Notes under the pieces: model-generated
Database searches by the model: none
Seen by the model: the letters and a program-made list of their open reading frames with translations, nothing else
What the model was told of the DNA's origin: nothing
In this document: positions 60,860-64,000 of the stretch, in pieces
Numbering within the stretch: position 1 is the stretch's first letter
How the letters are laid out: each line of letters starts with the position of its first letter
From: Urechis unicinctus
Taxonomy: Eukaryota; Annelida; Polychaeta; Xenopneusta; Urechidae
DNA length: 64,000 nucleotides
Assembly (NCBI GenBank): GCA_034190875.2
Contig: CM067358.1
Span: 54,799,217 to 54,863,216, forward strand
Direction of reading: 5' to 3'
Translations under genes and position numbers: made by a program

Positions 60860-61380
60860 ACTCTCGCAACCCTATCTCTCTCTTCCTTCTCTCTCTCTGT
60901 CTCTCTGTCTCACGATCTCTCTCCATTTCTCTCTCTCTATTTCTCCCTCTATATTTCTCTCTATCACACTGTATTTCTCTCTCTCTCCCTCCCTCCCTCC
61001 CTCCCTCCCTCCCTCCCTCCCTCCCTCCCTCCCTCCCTCCCTCCCTCCCTCCCTCCCTCCCTCCCTCCCTCCCTCCCTCCCTCCCTCCCTCCCTCCCTCC
61101 CTCCCTCCCTCCCTCCCTCCCTCCCTCCCTCCCTCCCTCCCTCCCTCCCTCCCTCCTCCCTCCCTCCCTCTCTCTCTCTCTTTTTTCTTTCATTCTCTCT
61201 CTCATTCCCTTTCTCTCTCTGTTTCTCTCTCTCCTATTCTCTATATATCTCTCTCACCTTTTCTTTCTCTCTCTTTCTCTCTCTCTTTCTGATCCTCCAT
61301 CTCACTCTCTCGCTTTCTCTCCCTCTCTCTCTCTCTTTCGTTCTCTCTCTCTCTATCTCTCTCTTTATCTCTCCTTTCAA
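60860..61380. repeat. ~520-bp polypyrimidine tract with (CCCT)n core
   Basis: The plus strand is almost entirely C and T. The core 60987-61169 is (CCCT)n of about 45 units with one 3-bp slip (CCTCCTCCC). Either side is CT/CTTT-rich. Open frames on both strands here are translations of the repeat. Confidence 0.95.
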
Positions 61381-61757
61381 GACTCAAAAATGAGCAATGC
61401 TGTGCGAGTTCGTGAGAGAAGTAAACCATTGAAAACGAAATGCTTTGTATCCCAAAAATGCACGTAAGCACTACAATAGACTGCTTTGTATTCCTAACGT
61501 AACTGGTCATATAACTCTCCTCCTCCCATAACCTAGACACTTAAGCATACTGCTAACATTATATAACGTAACTGGTCATAACCTTGCTCCTCACTACTCC
61601 ATAACACGCATTCGTGTCATGATAAGCACCTCGTTACAAGAACGTACCAGTTTGTGATAGCTCGATTTCCTAGATGGAAACCTCAGAAAAAAATACGATC
61701 GTTTTGGGGGAATACTCGGAAGGTGATGATGAAAAAATGACTCAGAGGAAAATAACA

Positions 61758-61954
61758 TGTTGTGCTGCACCAGCAAAGTAACTTTGTAGCAGGTCTTTCA
61801 TTAATCATTGACCATTTACATGCGACCTCTCTGACAAATAACTTGGATACTCATACAGGTATCATAGATAGCGCAACAATTTGCCTATGTCATTCGGACA
61901 TTTTACTCGCGGCACATAGCATTTGATACGAAGACTAACAACTCGTGGTCCATC
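61758..61954 (+). repeat. ~200-bp direct repeat, copy 1
   Basis: Near-identical to 62977-63182, which carries nine extra bases (CTAGCACAT). Diverged fragments of the same sequence (CTGACATAT..TATGGATCTAAC, ACTCGCGGC, TCTGGCATATATCATAGATA) fill 61955-62150, suggesting an older tandem array. Confidence 0.9.
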
Positions 61955-62275
61955 TGACATATGTTATGGATCTAACCTACAGCGCGTCGGATGCATATCA
62001 GGGATGTAAAGGTCAAATACTCGCGGCCCTCATGAGATATATCTTTCATAAAAAGACAATTTATCCTTGGCTTATCGGACCTTTGTGTGGTTATAGAAAC
62101 CAATCATTGGAGGTCTATCTGGCATATATCATAGATACAATGACAATTGTTGTACATATCATGAGTGCCGCGGGGTTCCTTGCAAAGTGAAAGTGTTATT
62201 CGTTATTATTCACGTAAGCGTATTTAAGCGTCACTGTTGTATAGGACATTTGTTTATGCGTATCCGATCTCACCC

Positions 62276-62479
62276 AGCATCACCTCCACAGCATCAAGCA
62301 CGCGTTATCTTATGTTTATGTGTTCCATGTCCAGTTTTTTCACCGTCTATCATGACCAATTGTTCATCTGCATTATGAATCCCCTCATCCCAGCTCACCT
62401 CCCTCATCAAGTACGCGTTATCTTATGTTTATGTGCTCCATGTCCAGTTTTTTCACCGTCTATCATGACCAATTGTTCG
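62276..62479 (+). repeat. ~90-bp tandem direct repeat
   Basis: CGCGTTATCTTATGTTTATG and the following CCATGTCCAGTTTTTTCACC down to GACCAATTGTTC occur at 62276-62369 and 62391-62479. Confidence 0.9.
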
Positions 62480-62567
62480 CCATCTATTGCCGAGATGAAT
62501 CCTGTCTTGACGAGTCAGAGGCCATCATTGTGTGGTTTATACTAGGTGTTATTACGGCCGCTTGCCG

Positions 62568-62805
62568 CGTTCTGGAGACAACGATCACGTCCTGGAGACA
62601 CTGATCACGCTCTGGAGACAACGATCACGTCCTGAAGACACTGATCACGCCCTGGAGTCAACGATCACGTCCTGGACAACGATCACGTCCTGGAGATACT
62701 GATCGCGCCCTGGAGGCAATGATCACCCCTGGAGAAAATGATCACGACCTGGAGACAATGATCACATCCTTGAGACAATGATCGCGTCATGGAGACAATG
62801 ATCAC
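62568..62805. repeat. 20-bp minisatellite
   Basis: About 12 units of CTGGAGACAACGATCACGTC and variants (ACTGATCACGC, AATGATCAC). Units alternate ACGATCACGTC and CTGATCACGC in the first half. Confidence 0.9.
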
Positions 62806-62976
62806 GGAGAATTACGTGCTTATGATGAATTGCTGTTCCCTATGACGGATTGTTGAATAAATGCACTAGTTCCATCAAATACACTATTTCCATCAAAGTG
62901 ACCTATTCTGAAGGAGGGTTGAATACCACACTGGGACGTGGGTTGTAGCAATCCTTCACAAAGACAACTCGACATT

Positions 62977-63182
62977 TGTTGTGCTGCACCAGCAAAGTAA
63001 CTTTGTAGCAGGTCTTTCATTAATCATTGACCATTTACATGCGACCTCTCTGACAAATAACTTGGATACTCATACAGGTATCATAGATAGCGCAACAATT
63101 TGCCTATGTCATTCGGACATTTTACTCGCGGCACATCTAGCACATAGCATTTGATACGAAGACTAACAACTCGTGGTCCATC
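62977..63182 (+). repeat. ~200-bp direct repeat, copy 2
   Basis: Second copy of 61758-61954, about 1.2 kb downstream, nearly identical apart from one 9-bp insertion. Confidence 0.9.
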
Positions 63183-64000
63183 ATTTGGTTCTATGTGAAA
63201 TATAAATCTCTAAGCCTACAGCATTCAGCGTGAAATGGAAGTAAACTTGTAACGTGGATGCAAATATTTTGATGGTTCACATATTGCATAACGTTTGCGC
63301 CGCTCCCTCGTTAATGTACACACTGCTGCATCAAGTATTTTCAATCTAGTCAGCCCACAAACGCTTACTTAACGAGTACACGATGAGGTTGTATGTTGTA
63401 CATAGCATGGCTGTAATGCTTCTACCAATATGAGGTTTCTCATATAGATCTTCAAAAACACGTTCATCTATATGTTTGATATTAATAGCCATATTAACAT
63501 AACTGAATCTCCTTCTCTCTTTACCAGTTGCCGAACATATTCCATCTTCTTTCAAGATGTTTACCAATAGCTATGCCTTAAAAGACAGACAAATACAGTA
63601 ACACCGACCAGAGAATGTTTTCGGCAGCTTTCAAGTGGCTGACCTTGGCCACTGTCGAACGCCCAGGACAATGTGCGATGTTATTCCTGTAATGAGGAAC
63701 ACGAGGTAAAGAGGCACTGGAATATCAAGTACCATTCACCTCACACAAGGACAACCTCTTCAGTCTATTTACCTGCGCAATAATTGAACCTGAAACTTCT
63801 GATAGGTTCTCTATGATATGGCGATGTCCACAAAACACATAATGAAGGACTACCTGATCAGAACCAGTGGGTAATTCTCACCTTGAAAATCATGAAGCAT
63901 TTGCCAGGTAGATATTTGATGCGGTGATCAGCAGGTCTGTTGCGTTATACAACAATCCGCACCAGCAAGGGTCGGTCTGCATCAGCTGATGTCTCATGAT
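63183..64000. other. No recognisable gene
   Basis: Unique-looking sequence. A 73-codon minus-strand frame (63346-63567) has no motif I recognise. Confidence 0.5.

Noticed and set aside
60831..61292. 153-codon Ser-Leu-Pro frame and 115-codon Arg-Glu-Gly frame on the other strand
   Set aside because: Translations of the CCCT/CT polypyrimidine tract.
1..64000. tRNA, rRNA or other structured RNA genes
   Set aside because: No tRNA A/B-box pairs with a matching acceptor stem, and no rRNA-like stretch, were seen by eye; a covariance-model scan would be needed to exclude them.
1..64000. Bacterial or viral origin
   Set aside because: Long non-coding stretches, LINE relics, microsatellites and TATA/splice-like signals all fit animal nuclear DNA; no operon-like or capsid/polymerase coding was seen.

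Overview
The window looks like animal nuclear DNA. It is AT-rich, has no dense open reading frames or operons, and is crowded with minisatellites, diverged transposon relics and nested segmental duplications. The tetranucleotide TGAG tract at 571-599, followed by a TTTAAC...GTGTTATATG element, resembles dispersed repeats I associate with gastropod molluscs. That placement is weak; only 'metazoan, probably marine invertebrate' is reasonably safe. No large conserved multi-exon gene was recognised.

The main structure is a family of short single-pass membrane-protein reading frames found at five loci. They are a broken relic near 4.84-4.99 kb (+), two intact copies at 25.3-25.6 kb (-) and 35.7-36.05 kb (-), a frameshifted copy at 51.7-51.95 kb (+), and an open copy at 59.77-60.04 kb (+). 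Intact members share an N-terminal domain with N-glycosylation sequons at matching positions, a hydrophobic segment near the C-terminus, and a short basic tail. The family is not one I recognise.

Layout. 0-8 kb: dispersed repeats, poly-G/poly-C tracts, 26-bp and 33-bp minisatellites, the first family relic, a RecQ-helicase-like pseudogene (5951-6210), and the first of four dispersed TATA-bearing modules. 8-22 kb: more minisatellites, the other three TATA-bearing modules (P2-P4), two copies of a second dispersed module (M), a LINE RNase H relic (16.53-16.8 kb, -), and a diverged fragment of the large duplicon (17.0-18.4 kb). 23.2-32.8 kb and 33.6-45.0 kb: two tandem copies (A and B) of a roughly 10-11 kb duplicon in the same orientation, each carrying one family copy and one module M, and differing by several clear insertions and deletions. 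45-60 kb: a second pair of duplicated segments (C at about 49.9-52.1 kb, D at about 57.4-60.1 kb) in the opposite orientation, each carrying a family copy, plus a few small candidate membrane or secreted reading frames. 60-64 kb: a polypyrimidine tract of about 520 bp with a (CCCT)n core, then nested direct repeats.

The best reading is a rapidly turning-over tandem array of a small membrane-protein family, or of exons from a larger gene family, with relics in various stages of decay. Everything was read by eye. Duplicon boundaries are good to tens or hundreds of bases, not exact.
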